A stretch of 64,000 bases of DNA from an uncultured Prevotellaceae bacterium. Lineage in GTDB: Bacteria > Bacteroidota > Bacteroidia > Bacteroidales > Muribaculaceae. The translations under genes and the position numbers were made by a program. How positions within the stretch are numbered: the stretch's first letter is position 1; each line of letters opens with the position of its first letter. Shown piece by piece: positions 54,617 through 62,575 of this stretch. The notes beneath the pieces were generated by a model that saw nothing but the letters and a program-made list of their open reading frames with translations, was not told the DNA's origin and ran no database searches. Where the stretch lies: the NCBI GenBank assembly GCA_900317325.1, contig ONGE01000015.1, positions 1-64,000 of the forward strand. Direction: 5' to 3'.

Positions 54617-56080
54617 ATGGAAAGATTAAGCAAATTATACAAGCAATTTGTGGGCAGTGAGCCCACTCAAATTGTGCTCATGGACAAGGCGGGCTCCAAT
54701 CGCCAGTATTACCGCATGAGCGGTGAACGCTCCATCGTGGGCGTCATCGGTGAATCGCGCGAGGAGAACGACGCGTTCATCTATATGGCAGGACACTTCC
54801 GCCAGCAGGGACTTTCGGTCCCCGAGGTCTATGGCGTGAGCGAGGACCACATGGCCTATATCCAGGAAGACCTGGGCAAGAAGCCCGAGAACATCCTGTG
54901 GAACAAGATACGCCGCAGCGCCCTGACCCATGCCTTCACCAGCGAGGAAAAGGAACTGCTGCGTCGCACAATGCGCGATCTGGTGGACATCCAGTTCCGC
55001 GGCGGAGAGGGCTTTGACTATAGCAACTGCTACCCCGCCCAATGCTTTGACGAGCGCTCCATCAAGTGGGACTTGAACTACTTCAAGTACTGTTTCCTTA
55101 AGGCCACCGGCGTGGTTTTCAACGAGGACAAGCTGGAGAACGATTTCGAGAAGCTGACCCGCGACCTGCTGGCCATGCCCAGCGACACGTTCATGTACCG
55201 TGACTTCCAATCCCGCAACGTGATGCTCGTGGGTGACGCCGATCGTCCCGCCGATTGCAAACTGGCATTCATCGACTTCCAGGGTGGCCGTCGCGGACCG
55301 TATTACTATGATGTGGCCTCATTCGTGTGGCAGGCACGCGCCAAGTATCCCGATGACCTGAAGAAAGACCTGGTCAATGCCTATCTGCAGAAACTCAAAC
55401 AGTATGTGCCTGAACTCGACGAAAAAGTGTTCTATGAGAACCTGAGATTGTTCGTGCTCTTCCGCACGTTGCAGGTGCTGGGCGCTTACGGTTTCCGCGG
55501 CTACTTCGAGAAGAAGCCCGACTTCATGAAGAACAGCATTGTTCCCGCTGTTGCCAACCTGCGCAAACTGGTGATTGACAGGCCATTCACTCAATATCCC
55601 TACTTGAGCGTCCTCATCGATGAGCTGGTAAACCTCAAGGACTTCGTCAGCGAGGACAAAGGCCTCACCGTCAGGGTGATGAGTTTCGCCTACAAGAAGG
55701 GCATCCCTCACGACCCGTCGGGCAACGGCGGCGGCTTTGTGTTTGACTGCCGCGCGCTCAACAACCCGGGCAAATACGACAAGTACAAAGCCTTCACGGG
55801 ACTGGACCAGAACGTGATTGACTTCCTGAAGAAAGAGAGCACCATCGACCAGTGGCTGGAGCATGTCTATGCCCTGGTTGACGAATCGGTGGAACGCTAT
55901 AAGAACCGCAAATTCACCGACCTAATGGTATGCTTCGGCTGTACCGGCGGTCAGCACCGTTCGGTCTATGCCGCCGAGCATCTGGCAGAGCACATCCACG
56001 ACAGATTCAACGTGCGCGTCGAACTCTCGCATCGCGAGCAGCCCGACCACGAGCGCACCCTTAATCCCATTGACCGATGA
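54617..56080 (+). CDS. AmgK-like amino-sugar kinase fused to a RapZ C-terminal domain
   Basis: A 487-residue two-domain protein. Residues 1 to about 320 are an APH-fold kinase like AmgK, which phosphorylates MurNAc/GlcNAc at C1: YRDFQSRNVML carries catalytic Asp196 and Asn201, and IDFQGGRRGPYYYDVAS carries metal-binding Asp220. Residues about 345-487 match the RapZ C-terminal domain, with MSFAYKKGIPHD and CFGCTGGQHRSVYAAEHLA. In E. coli that domain senses glucosamine-6-phosphate. Its stop overlaps the murU start (ATGA), so the pair is translationally coupled and forms the AmgK/MurU salvage route of peptidoglycan recycling. The regulatory role of the fused domain is inference. Confidence 0.85.
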   Translation: MERLSKLYKQFVGSEPTQIVLMDKAGSNRQYYRMSGERSIVGVIGESREENDAFIYMAGHFRQQGLSVPEVYGVSEDHMAYIQEDLGKKPENILWNKIRRSALTHAFTSEEKELLRRTMRDLVDIQFRGGEGFDYSNCYPAQCFDERSIKWDLNYFKYCFLKATGVVFNEDKLENDFEKLTRDLLAMPSDTFMYRDFQSRNVMLVGDADRPADCKLAFIDFQGGRRGPYYYDVASFVWQARAKYPDDLKKDLVNAYLQKLKQYVPELDEKVFYENLRLFVLFRTLQVLGAYGFRGYFEKKPDFMKNSIVPAVANLRKLVIDRPFTQYPYLSVLIDELVNLKDFVSEDKGLTVRVMSFAYKKGIPHDPSGNGGGFVFDCRALNNPGKYDKYKAFTGLDQNVIDFLKKESTIDQWLEHVYALVDESVERYKNRKFTDLMVCFGCTGGQHRSVYAAEHLAEHIHDRFNVRVELSHREQPDHERTLNPIDR

Positions 56081-56841
56081 AAGCACTGATTTTTGCAGCA
56101 GGATTGGGGACACGACTGCGCCCCCTGACCGACGACCGCCCCAAGGCGATGGTTGAGGTAGCCGGCAAGCCCATGCTTCAGCACGTCATTGAGCGTGTAG
56201 CAGCAGCGGGATTTAACGACATCACCATCAACATCCACCACTATGGGCAGATGATTATCGACTTCCTGGAAAGGAATGACAACTTCGGGCTGAATATGCA
56301 CATCAGCGACGAGCGCGGCCTGCTGCTTGACACCGGCGGCGGCATTCTCAAGGCACGCCAGTGGCTTGACGGTGATGAGCCCTTCCTAGTACACAATACC
56401 GACATCATTACCACGCTGGACCTCAAGGCGTTCTACGATTATCATGTGGAGCATTACGCACTGGCAACCATCCTGGTCAAGGAGCGCATGACGCAACGTT
56501 ATTTCCTGTTCGACGAAAACGACCGCCTGTGCGGATGGACCAATAAGGCGACGGGCGAATTCAAGCCCGACCCCGAGAAACTGCAGGGACGTGCCTTGCA
56601 TGAACTTGCCTTCGGTGGTTTGCACGTGATATCGCCGCGCATCTTCCCGCACCTGGAGCGTTACCGCCGTCAAGAAGGCGAAAGATTCTCCATTGTGCCG
56701 TTCTATATCAACGAGTGCAAGCATCATCTCATCCATGGCTATCATCCTGACAGCGAATACCAGTGGCTCGACATCGGCAAGCCCGAGACGCTGGCCCAAG
56801 CCCAAGAGGTGTTGCAGAGCGACGACTTGGCATCACGTTAA
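56077..56841 (+). CDS. murU: MurU-like nucleotidyltransferase
   Basis: A 254-residue sugar-1-phosphate nucleotidyltransferase. LIFAAGLGTRLRPLTDDRPK (about 4-23) is the nucleotide-binding signature with the GxGxRLxPLTxxxPK pattern. GGGILKA, HNTDIITT (metal Asp) and the C-terminal WLDIGKPE are also present. MurU makes UDP-MurNAc from MurNAc-1-P, bypassing de novo MurA/MurB; the 4-base overlap with the upstream kinase gene supports this. Without that context a mannose- or glucose-1-phosphate nucleotidyltransferase would be equally likely. Confidence 0.85.
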   Translation: MKALIFAAGLGTRLRPLTDDRPKAMVEVAGKPMLQHVIERVAAAGFNDITINIHHYGQMIIDFLERNDNFGLNMHISDERGLLLDTGGGILKARQWLDGDEPFLVHNTDIITTLDLKAFYDYHVEHYALATILVKERMTQRYFLFDENDRLCGWTNKATGEFKPDPEKLQGRALHELAFGGLHVISPRIFPHLERYRRQEGERFSIVPFYINECKHHLIHGYHPDSEYQWLDIGKPETLAQAQEVLQSDDLASR

Positions 56842-56933
56842 AGCGCTAAATTTTTATAATCGCTTAAACTTTTAAGCTGTCGTCCCATCAAACAACCAGT
56901 TCTAAACTAGAGATCAAACACCAGAAACTTAAT

Positions 56934-57395
56934 ATGAAAAAGACATTAATCATCGCAGCCATCATGCTGCTCGTGGCAGGCACCGTCACTCTTGACGCCC
57001 GCACCAAGAAGAAAGCGACCTCCAAGAAGGCCGCCACCACACAAGTCATCTTCACCGGTGACATCGCCAACAAGGTAATCGGCTACAACGGCACTACCCC
57101 GCTCAACATTACCGTCAAGAACGGCGTCATCGAGAACATCGAGGTGCTCCCCAACCAGGAATCGCCCAATTACCTCAAGCGCGCCAAGGACAAAGTGCTA
57201 CCGCAGTACATCGGCAAGACCGTCGCCGAGGCCAAGAAACTCAAACCCGACATCGCCACCGGCGCCACCTACACCAGCGAAGCCCTCATCAAGAACATCC
57301 AGATGGGCCTCGACCAGGCGAAATCCTCATCCGCAAAAAAGGCTGCAACCACAAAGAAAGGCGCCACTAAAAAAGGCACCAAGAAGCGCCGCTGA
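56934..57395 (+). CDS. Secreted FMN-binding domain protein with Lys-rich ends
   Basis: A 153-residue exported protein. Signal peptide MKKTLIIAAIMLLVAGTVTL, a basic stretch (TKKKATSKKAA), an FMN-binding domain (about 37-127) and a Lys/Thr/Ala tail (SAKKAATTKKGATKKG). The sequence DIATGATYT (Asp106-Thr114) fits the ApbE flavinylation motif Dxx(S/T)GAT, so Thr112 is the predicted covalent FMN site. Such domains carry electrons across or outside the membrane. No RnfG/NqrC operon is adjacent, so the redox partner is unknown. It has its own position 92 bases after murU. Confidence 0.8.
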   Translation: MKKTLIIAAIMLLVAGTVTLDARTKKKATSKKAATTQVIFTGDIANKVIGYNGTTPLNITVKNGVIENIEVLPNQESPNYLKRAKDKVLPQYIGKTVAEAKKLKPDIATGATYTSEALIKNIQMGLDQAKSSSAKKAATTKKGATKKGTKKRR

Positions 57396-57464
57396 CTATC
57401 ATCGGCGACCATTACATTGTATCACTTTTTGACATACAATTTTTCTTTATTCAAAAAAAAGTTG

Positions 57465-57472
57465 TATTTTTG
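57465..57472 (+). promoter_or_regulatory. -7 element of the toxin-antitoxin unit
   Basis: TATTTTTG, 30 bases before the antitoxin start. Confidence 0.55.
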
Positions 57473-57502
57473 CAAACAGGAACAATTCATCGTTAAGAGA
57501 GT

Positions 57503-57718
57503 ATGGAACTAACAACTACACAACTTGATACTATAACCTTGGAGATACCCAAGGCTGATGTTTCATTTCTTGAAGCACTAGTCAATCGACTGGGTTGGAA
57601 AATCAAGCGGGACAGACGTTCCATGTCTAACTATGAGAAAGCTCTCAATGATGTTGAATGTGGATGCGTCAATGAATATGACACGCCAGAGGATCTTTTT
57701 AACAAACTAGGCATCTGA
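57503..57718 (+). CDS. Antitoxin of a YafQ-type toxin-antitoxin pair
   Basis: A 71-residue protein with an N-terminal beta-strand (LDTITLEIPKADVSFLEALVNRLGW), a basic centre (KIKRDRRSMSNYEKAL) and an acidic C-terminal part (DVECGCVNEYDTPEDLFNKLGI), typical of an antitoxin whose tail wraps the toxin. I cannot assign it to RelB/DinJ with confidence; the call rests mostly on its 1-base overlap with the toxin gene. It is clearly AT-richer than its neighbours, suggesting recent acquisition. Confidence 0.75.
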   Translation: MELTTTQLDTITLEIPKADVSFLEALVNRLGWKIKRDRRSMSNYEKALNDVECGCVNEYDTPEDLFNKLGI

Positions 57719-58008
57719 TGGCATATCGAATTACTACCACTAACCAGTTTGAGAAAGACGTTAAGCGATGCAAGAAACGCGGATTTCCCATGGGTGATCT
57801 ACGTACTGTTATCAGCATGCTTGCTAAAGATGGAACACTACCTAGCATTTATAGTCCACATAAACTGAGCGGCAATCGTGCCGGACAGTGGGAGTGCCAT
57901 ATCAAACCAGATTGGCTTTTAATTTGGGAACAATTTGATGATGAATTAAGGCTATTAATGCTTGCAACAGGGACACACTCAGACTTGTTTAGCAAGAACA
58001 GGCGATAA
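57718..58008 (+). CDS. yafQ: YafQ-family mRNA interferase toxin (RelE superfamily)
   Basis: A 96-residue toxin. FEKDVKRCKKRGFPM at the N-terminus, HKLSGNRAGQWECHIKPDWLLIW in the middle (quoted in part) and LATGTHSDLF at the C-terminus match YafQ, a ribosome-dependent mRNA endonuclease. The equivalents of the E. coli catalytic residues His50, His63, Asp67, His87 and Phe91 are all present, so the toxin looks active. TGATG overlap with the antitoxin gene couples translation. Type II module; a hairpin follows. Confidence 0.88.
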   Translation: MAYRITTTNQFEKDVKRCKKRGFPMGDLRTVISMLAKDGTLPSIYSPHKLSGNRAGQWECHIKPDWLLIWEQFDDELRLLMLATGTHSDLFSKNRR

Positions 58009-58037
58009 ATCAATCAGAGCCAACATGCTCTTCAATA

Positions 58038-58078
58038 ACTGCAGACTCCCGAAAGAGCCTGCAGTCTTTCTTTTTATT
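58038..58078 (+). terminator. Terminator of the toxin-antitoxin unit
   Basis: ACTGCAGACTC and GAGCCTGCAGT form a bulged stem followed by CTTTCTTTTT. Confidence 0.7.
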
Positions 58079-58086
58079 AATTTCGA

Positions 58087-58117
58087 CTTGAGGAATGCAA
58101 GATTCGCTATACTTTTG
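58087..58117 (+). promoter_or_regulatory. Promoter of the ECF sigma factor gene
   Basis: CTTG (58087-58090), a 19-base spacer and TACTTTTG (58110-58117), 29 bases before the start. Confidence 0.65.
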
Positions 58118-58145
58118 TGTTTGATCTATAAACGAGAGACTTGCA

Positions 58146-58688
58146 GTGACCGAACTTCAGATTGTCAACGGAGTCAAGAACAGAGACCGGAAGGCCATGC
58201 ACGAGATGTATGACCTGCTGGCCGGGGCAGCTATGGCTACCGCCGTGCGCTACCTTGGCGACCGCGACGACTGCCGCGACGTGCTGCAGGATTGTTTCTT
58301 GAAGGCATTTACCCACATCGGTGAGTTTGACTATCGCGGTGCCGGTTCCCTGCGGGGATGGATGATGAGGATTGTCGCCAACGAGTCCATCAACCGGCTT
58401 AAACGGCAATCCCGCATCACCTTCCTCGACTCCGATGATGTGGTACTGCCCGATGATGAGCCACCCGATATCGTACACGTCCCGCCAGAGGAAATCACCA
58501 GGATGATAGCCTCGTTACCGACAGGATACCGCATCGTGTTCAACCAATTCGTATTTGAACACAAGAGCCACAAGGAGATTGCCCAATCGCTGGGCATCAA
58601 GGAGAACTCCTCGGCATCACAACTGCTGCGAGCCAAGCGACTGCTGGCCAAAATGATTCACCAATATCAACAAAACCACGATGACTGA
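58146..58688 (+). CDS. ECF-type RNA polymerase sigma factor
   Basis: A 180-residue sigma-70 family protein of ECF layout. Sigma region 2 is VRYLGDRDDCRDVLQDCFLKAF plus RGWMMRIVANESINRLKRQ (both quoted in part), and region 4 is HKEIAQSLGIKENSSASQLL. The start codon is GTG at 58146. It overlaps the next gene by 8 bases, the usual arrangement of a sigma factor with its membrane partner. The target promoters are not known. Confidence 0.9.
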   Translation: MTELQIVNGVKNRDRKAMHEMYDLLAGAAMATAVRYLGDRDDCRDVLQDCFLKAFTHIGEFDYRGAGSLRGWMMRIVANESINRLKRQSRITFLDSDDVVLPDDEPPDIVHVPPEEITRMIASLPTGYRIVFNQFVFEHKSHKEIAQSLGIKENSSASQLLRAKRLLAKMIHQYQQNHDD

Positions 58689-59892
58689 CAAAGATTGGAT
58701 CAAACAACTGCACTCCAAGATGGACGGACACCAGGAACCCGTCCCCGATGACCTGTGGCAGGATATCGAGAAGCAGTTGCAAGAGCATGAGGCACCGTCG
58801 CGCCCGATGCCCGCTTGGCGACGCTATGCCGCAGCCGCAGTGATTCTGGCAGTCATCGGAACGGGTTGCCTGCTGTGGCTCAACAATGATGACACGACAG
58901 TCAATCATCCCGTCATCTCCATGACCAATCCTGATGCGAAGATGACCTCTGCCGCGACCCATGATCAAGGTGAAACAACAGATCCAGTTCTTGATTCACG
59001 AGGCCCTGCACAACGATGGCCCCAATCATCGGCAATCAAGGCGACTCCAACAGCGACAGGAGGAAGCGACAACATTGCTCAGGCCAACATTCCGATGAAG
59101 GTTGCCGATATTCAAGAAAGTAGCAGTGACGAGCCCATCAAGCAGGAAACTGAACAGGCAACTGAGCAGGCAAGCCAAACGCACCCGAAGAGCAATGAAC
59201 GTCACGCTCAACCTGCATCCAATCCCCAGACTCCAGACCAAAGGATCATCAGACCCATCGCCAAGCGAGGCCCATTGACGCTGGGTTTGTACGCGTCTAA
59301 CATTTTCAAGTCTGATGGGACCTCGAACAATAACCATTTTTTTGCTTTTGATCCGGTTCCATTTTACCAACTGTCGTCAGACGTGCCCTCGGACTATAGC
59401 GAATATATCTTTACAGCTAAGCACCACGCGCCGTTGTCACTTGGCTTGAGTGTGCGTGTTCCCATCACAAACCGCTTTTCGCTCACCAGCGGCCTGGTCT
59501 ATTCGCGGCTCAAGTCGGATTTCACCTCCCAAAGCAGGCATCGCGAGCAGACGCTGCATTACCTGGGTGTGCCGATAGGTGCGACTTACACATTATGGAA
59601 CTATCGACGCCTCAACATTTATGCTATCGGCGGCATGCAGGCCGACTTCAACGTCAAAGCGACCCTCAAAGAGAACTCCCGCCCTAACCCCATCAGCATA
59701 TCCAATGACCGCGTTCAGTTCTCTGCATTGGCGGGTCCCGGATTGCAGCTTGACCTTTCGCAGGGTTTCGGAATCTACATTGAGCCCACCGTCCGTTACT
59801 ATTTCGACAACGGCAGCGACATCGAGAACTATTTCAAGGACAAACCCTGGAACATCAACCTGAATGCCGGCTTGCGCCTCACGCTGCAATAA
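58681..59892 (+). CDS. Anti-sigma-like membrane protein with C-terminal beta-barrel domain
   Basis: A 403-residue protein. The N-terminal cytoplasmic part (MTDKDWIKQLHSKMDGHQ..., PVPDDLWQDIEKQL) resembles the short anti-sigma-like domains that partner Bacteroidetes ECF factors. One membrane helix follows (YAAAAVILAVIGTGCLLWL, about 49-67), then a 130-residue hydrophilic, Gln/Thr/Ser-rich linker, and a C-terminal PorT/OmpW-like beta-barrel domain (about 200-403; PLTLGLYASNIF, APLSLGLSVRVPITNRFSL, GLQLDLSQGFGIYIEPTVRY). An inner-membrane helix joined to a barrel fold would span the envelope. It overlaps the sigma gene by 8 bases. Confidence 0.75.
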   Translation: MTDKDWIKQLHSKMDGHQEPVPDDLWQDIEKQLQEHEAPSRPMPAWRRYAAAAVILAVIGTGCLLWLNNDDTTVNHPVISMTNPDAKMTSAATHDQGETTDPVLDSRGPAQRWPQSSAIKATPTATGGSDNIAQANIPMKVADIQESSSDEPIKQETEQATEQASQTHPKSNERHAQPASNPQTPDQRIIRPIAKRGPLTLGLYASNIFKSDGTSNNNHFFAFDPVPFYQLSSDVPSDYSEYIFTAKHHAPLSLGLSVRVPITNRFSLTSGLVYSRLKSDFTSQSRHREQTLHYLGVPIGATYTLWNYRRLNIYAIGGMQADFNVKATLKENSRPNPISISNDRVQFSALAGPGLQLDLSQGFGIYIEPTVRYYFDNGSDIENYFKDKPWNINLNAGLRLTLQ

Positions 59893-59919
59893 AGGTTTTC
59901 AGATTCCAGAGAAAATGAG

Positions 59920-59927
59920 TAACTTTG
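59920..59927 (+). promoter_or_regulatory. -7 element of the 2H phosphoesterase gene
   Basis: TAACTTTG with TTTC (59897-59900) 19 bases upstream in the -33 position. Confidence 0.55.
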
Positions 59928-59951
59928 CCAAGTTCAACAACATGACAAACG

Positions 59952-60476
59952 ATGAAAAGTTATCTGGAAATCAAAGTGCCCATCTCCTTTGATGATTATT
60001 GGTTCAGGGAGTTGCGCGATTTGCTCGACGGTGTCGATATCCGTTGGCAACGTGGGTATTATCATATCACAATGGCTTTCTTGGATTATGCCCCGGACAA
60101 CGTGAACCTCGTGCCCGGACTCAGCGGGATTCTTGACGAGGCGATGGCGCCGACCATCACCTTCGACAAGCTTGACGCATTCGCCTCGGGCTATCACAGG
60201 CAAGTCATCCATCTCACGACCACCGATGCTCCCGACGATTTTTTGGAACTGGTCAAGGACATCAGGCGCTATTTCCTCAGCAAGGGCTGTGAGATTCAAT
60301 CCGACTTTAAGCTACACGTCACGCTGGGCCGTGTGCAAGACCCGAAGATGAACGTGCGCAAGCTCCAAGACATCATCAGCCAGGTGGACCTGCCCACGTT
60401 CACGATGGAACTGACAGGGGTCGAGTACCGCATCTTCCGCGGCAAGACACTTGGGCAATGGACACTTGCCGATTAA
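59952..60476 (+). CDS. 2H phosphoesterase (LigT/ThpR-like, 2'-5' RNA ligase family)
   Basis: A 174-residue soluble protein with the two HxT motifs of the 2H superfamily, YHITMAFL (near residues 37-44) and LHVTLGRV (near 121-128), about 84 residues apart. Members hydrolyse or form 2',3'-cyclic phosphates or 2'-5' RNA links. The substrate is unknown. Single gene with its own promoter. Confidence 0.85.
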   Translation: MKSYLEIKVPISFDDYWFRELRDLLDGVDIRWQRGYYHITMAFLDYAPDNVNLVPGLSGILDEAMAPTITFDKLDAFASGYHRQVIHLTTTDAPDDFLELVKDIRRYFLSKGCEIQSDFKLHVTLGRVQDPKMNVRKLQDIISQVDLPTFTMELTGVEYRIFRGKTLGQWTLAD

Positions 60477-60564
60477 TAATCAGCACAAATTTTCACCTGA
60501 CTGATGCAAGATTTCACAAGGGCATTGTTTAAGTGATAGAAAGAGTAATTAAAACGATTTGACA

Positions 60565-61830
60565 ATGACAGCTTTTTTGAAATTATGGACTCTTGCAGCA
60601 CTGATGCTGGTTACGACTGCATCCTGCAGCAACGACGATGACGTGAACACCGGCGAAGACGAAGTCGTTCAAATGCTCGCCTCGGCTACTCCCATTCAAC
60701 TGAACGAAGCCCAACAACAGATGCGCAACATGAGCAACGAGTTTGCCTGGCAACTGTTCCGCACGACACAGCAATCCGACGACAACCAAGGCAGCAGCAT
60801 CCTGTCGCCCTTGAGTGTGACCTACTTGCTCGGGATGATGGATGCGGGTGCCGGGGGCAGTACGCGTGACGAGATCACCCGTGTGCTGGGATTCGGCAAG
60901 GATGTGACGGCAGTGAACGAATTCTGCAAGACAATGATTGACGGCGCGGGCAGTGCCGACCCTGTCGCCACGGTGAAAATCGCCAACTGCGTGGAAGTGA
61001 ATTCGGCTTTAGGCATCAGTCTGCTCAAGCAGTATGTCGATGACATCACGCATTACTATAACGCGCAGATCGACGCACTGGATTTCAACAATAACAACAC
61101 GCTCAACATCATCAACAACTGGTGCAAGGACAACACCGATGGCATGATACCCAGCATCCTTGACAAGATCAATCCGAATGCTGCAATGTACATGCTCAAC
61201 GCCATTTACTTCAAGGCCGACTGGACAGCGAAGTTCAACAAAGATCTTACCCGCAAGATGGACTTCACCCTCGCCAACGGGTCAACCGTCAAGCGTGACC
61301 TGATGCACATCAAGGCACGCGCACTTTACGGCCAAGACGAAATGTGCGCCACGTTGCGCATGCCCTTTGGCAACGGCGCTTACAGCATGTATGTCCTGCT
61401 GCCTGCCGAGGGTGTGTCGCTGGAGAAGTTCATCCAGGGCATGACCATCCAACAACTGAATGCGCGCCTCTATAACATCGGCACCGCCGACATTGATGTC
61501 TTGTTACCCAAATTTGAAACTTCAAGTGACATCCAACTGATTGAAACGCTCAAGGATATGGGCATCACATCGGCATTTGACCCTAACAGAGCAGATTTCT
61601 CTAACATGAGTAATTCCAGCCTATGTGTTTCTCAGATGAAGCAAAAGGCAAAAATCGAGGTCAACGAGGACGGTGCCAAGGCTGCCGCTGTCACCGTTGC
61701 AGGATTTGTGCTGACAAGCGCAGCGAGCATCCCGAGAGTCGATTTCCATGCTACCCGCCCCTTTCTGTATCTCATTCTCGAGGAGCGCACCCGCAGTATC
61801 TTCTTCATCGGCACCTACTGCGGCGACTGA
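60565..61830 (+). CDS. Serpin-family protease inhibitor, lipoprotein
   Basis: A 421-residue protein with lipobox TTASC (Cys22), so probably anchored in the envelope. The serpin fold is clear: SNEFAWQLFRTTQQ, NQGSSILSPLSVTYLLGMM, MLNAIYFKADWTAKF, and the C-terminal FHATRPFLYLILEERTRSIF (in part). The reactive-loop hinge EVNEDGAKAAAVTVA (about residues 362-376) has the small residues needed for strand insertion, so it looks inhibitory. The reactive bond (P1) cannot be assigned reliably; candidates lie within GFVLTSAAS. Gut bacterial serpins may inhibit host elastases or competitor proteases. Start ATG 60565; TTG 60559 is two codons upstream. Confidence 0.92.
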   Translation: MTAFLKLWTLAALMLVTTASCSNDDDVNTGEDEVVQMLASATPIQLNEAQQQMRNMSNEFAWQLFRTTQQSDDNQGSSILSPLSVTYLLGMMDAGAGGSTRDEITRVLGFGKDVTAVNEFCKTMIDGAGSADPVATVKIANCVEVNSALGISLLKQYVDDITHYYNAQIDALDFNNNNTLNIINNWCKDNTDGMIPSILDKINPNAAMYMLNAIYFKADWTAKFNKDLTRKMDFTLANGSTVKRDLMHIKARALYGQDEMCATLRMPFGNGAYSMYVLLPAEGVSLEKFIQGMTIQQLNARLYNIGTADIDVLLPKFETSSDIQLIETLKDMGITSAFDPNRADFSNMSNSSLCVSQMKQKAKIEVNEDGAKAAAVTVAGFVLTSAASIPRVDFHATRPFLYLILEERTRSIFFIGTYCGD

Positions 61831-61867
61831 CAGTAGGGCCTGGGCCAGTTAAAGCCCCCATATACGA

Positions 61868-61912
61868 CAAGCCGCTGAGTCGTCATTGCGACCCAGCGGC
61901 TTGCTGTTTTTC
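61868..61912. terminator. Shared terminator between the serpin gene and a convergent gene
   Basis: CAAGCCGCTG and CAGCGGCTTG form a 10-bp stem, with inner GTCG/CGAC pairs, followed by CTGTTTTTC on the plus strand. Confidence 0.8.
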
Positions 61913-61921
61913 ATCAGTTCC

Positions 61922-62371
61922 TTACTCGGGATTGGTTTTGATATCATAGATAATTCGGGCATTCTCGGCAACCGTCTCGATGGGCGATCCGGCAGGAATA
62001 ACCATCTCGGTCGAAGCCATGTCGGGGTTGGCATACTGATCAATAATCTCGCCGTTCTCATCATAGACCGATACCTGGACGATGTTGAAATTGTTCCAGT
62101 CGTCGGTGAACTTGTACAACGTGAGTTTGTAGGCCACAGTCTTGTTGTAACCGCGTTCACGGGTATAAGCAGCCCTGGATTCGGGCACATCAAAGGAATT
62201 GCGCACCCAGACCAGGAAACTCTTTCCGTTGTCGCTCGTAGTGATATCGGGGCTGACTGCAATGGTCTCACCGCCGGCCGAAATCATGTTAACCCAATCA
62301 GTCGCCTGAGCAACAGGTGCAGTCATCATCAGCGCAACAAGCGCCACTAAAGTCATAAAGAATCTCTTCAT
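61922..62371 (-). CDS. Small secreted protein of unknown function
   Basis: A 149-residue protein with signal peptide MKRFFMTLVALVALMMTAPVAQA. The mature part starts TDWVNMISAGGETIAVSPD and has a FLVWVRNSFD strand, a Tyr/Lys-rich middle and VSVYDENGEIIDQY. The order wv..., vsp/d..., vWvr..., k..lyk is loosely like surface-adhesin E family proteins, but the match is weak. A TACCTTTG -7 element lies at 62414-62407. Confidence 0.75.
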   Translation of the reverse strand: MKRFFMTLVALVALMMTAPVAQATDWVNMISAGGETIAVSPDITTSDNGKSFLVWVRNSFDVPESRAAYTRERGYNKTVAYKLTLYKFTDDWNNFNIVQVSVYDENGEIIDQYANPDMASTEMVIPAGSPIETVAENARIIYDIKTNPE

Positions 62372-62406
62372 TGTCTATCGTAGTTTTAATCGTTTTCTTG
62401 CGGCGG

Positions 62407-62414
62407 CAAAGGTA
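62407..62414 (-). promoter_or_regulatory. -7 element of the small secreted protein gene
   Basis: TACCTTTG on the minus strand, 35 bases before the start; -33 not clear. Confidence 0.55.
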
Positions 62415-62539
62415 TAAATAATTCATTAGATACTGGCTATTTCACAGAAACTTTTAAGACGGCCGCAACAAAAATGTTGTACGAAATCAATAATTATTGA
62501 CAGTCTCTTTTTGCTTAAATCAAAAAAATGTCCAAAAAA

Positions 62540-62571
62540 CTTGCACAATACCCCAAATGCTATTATCTTTG
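62540..62571 (+). promoter_or_regulatory. Promoter without a downstream gene
   Basis: CTTG (62540-62543), a 20-base spacer and TATCTTTG (62564-62571). The nearest downstream gene is on the other strand. It serves the small-RNA candidate. Confidence 0.65.
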
Positions 62572-62575
62572 CAGC

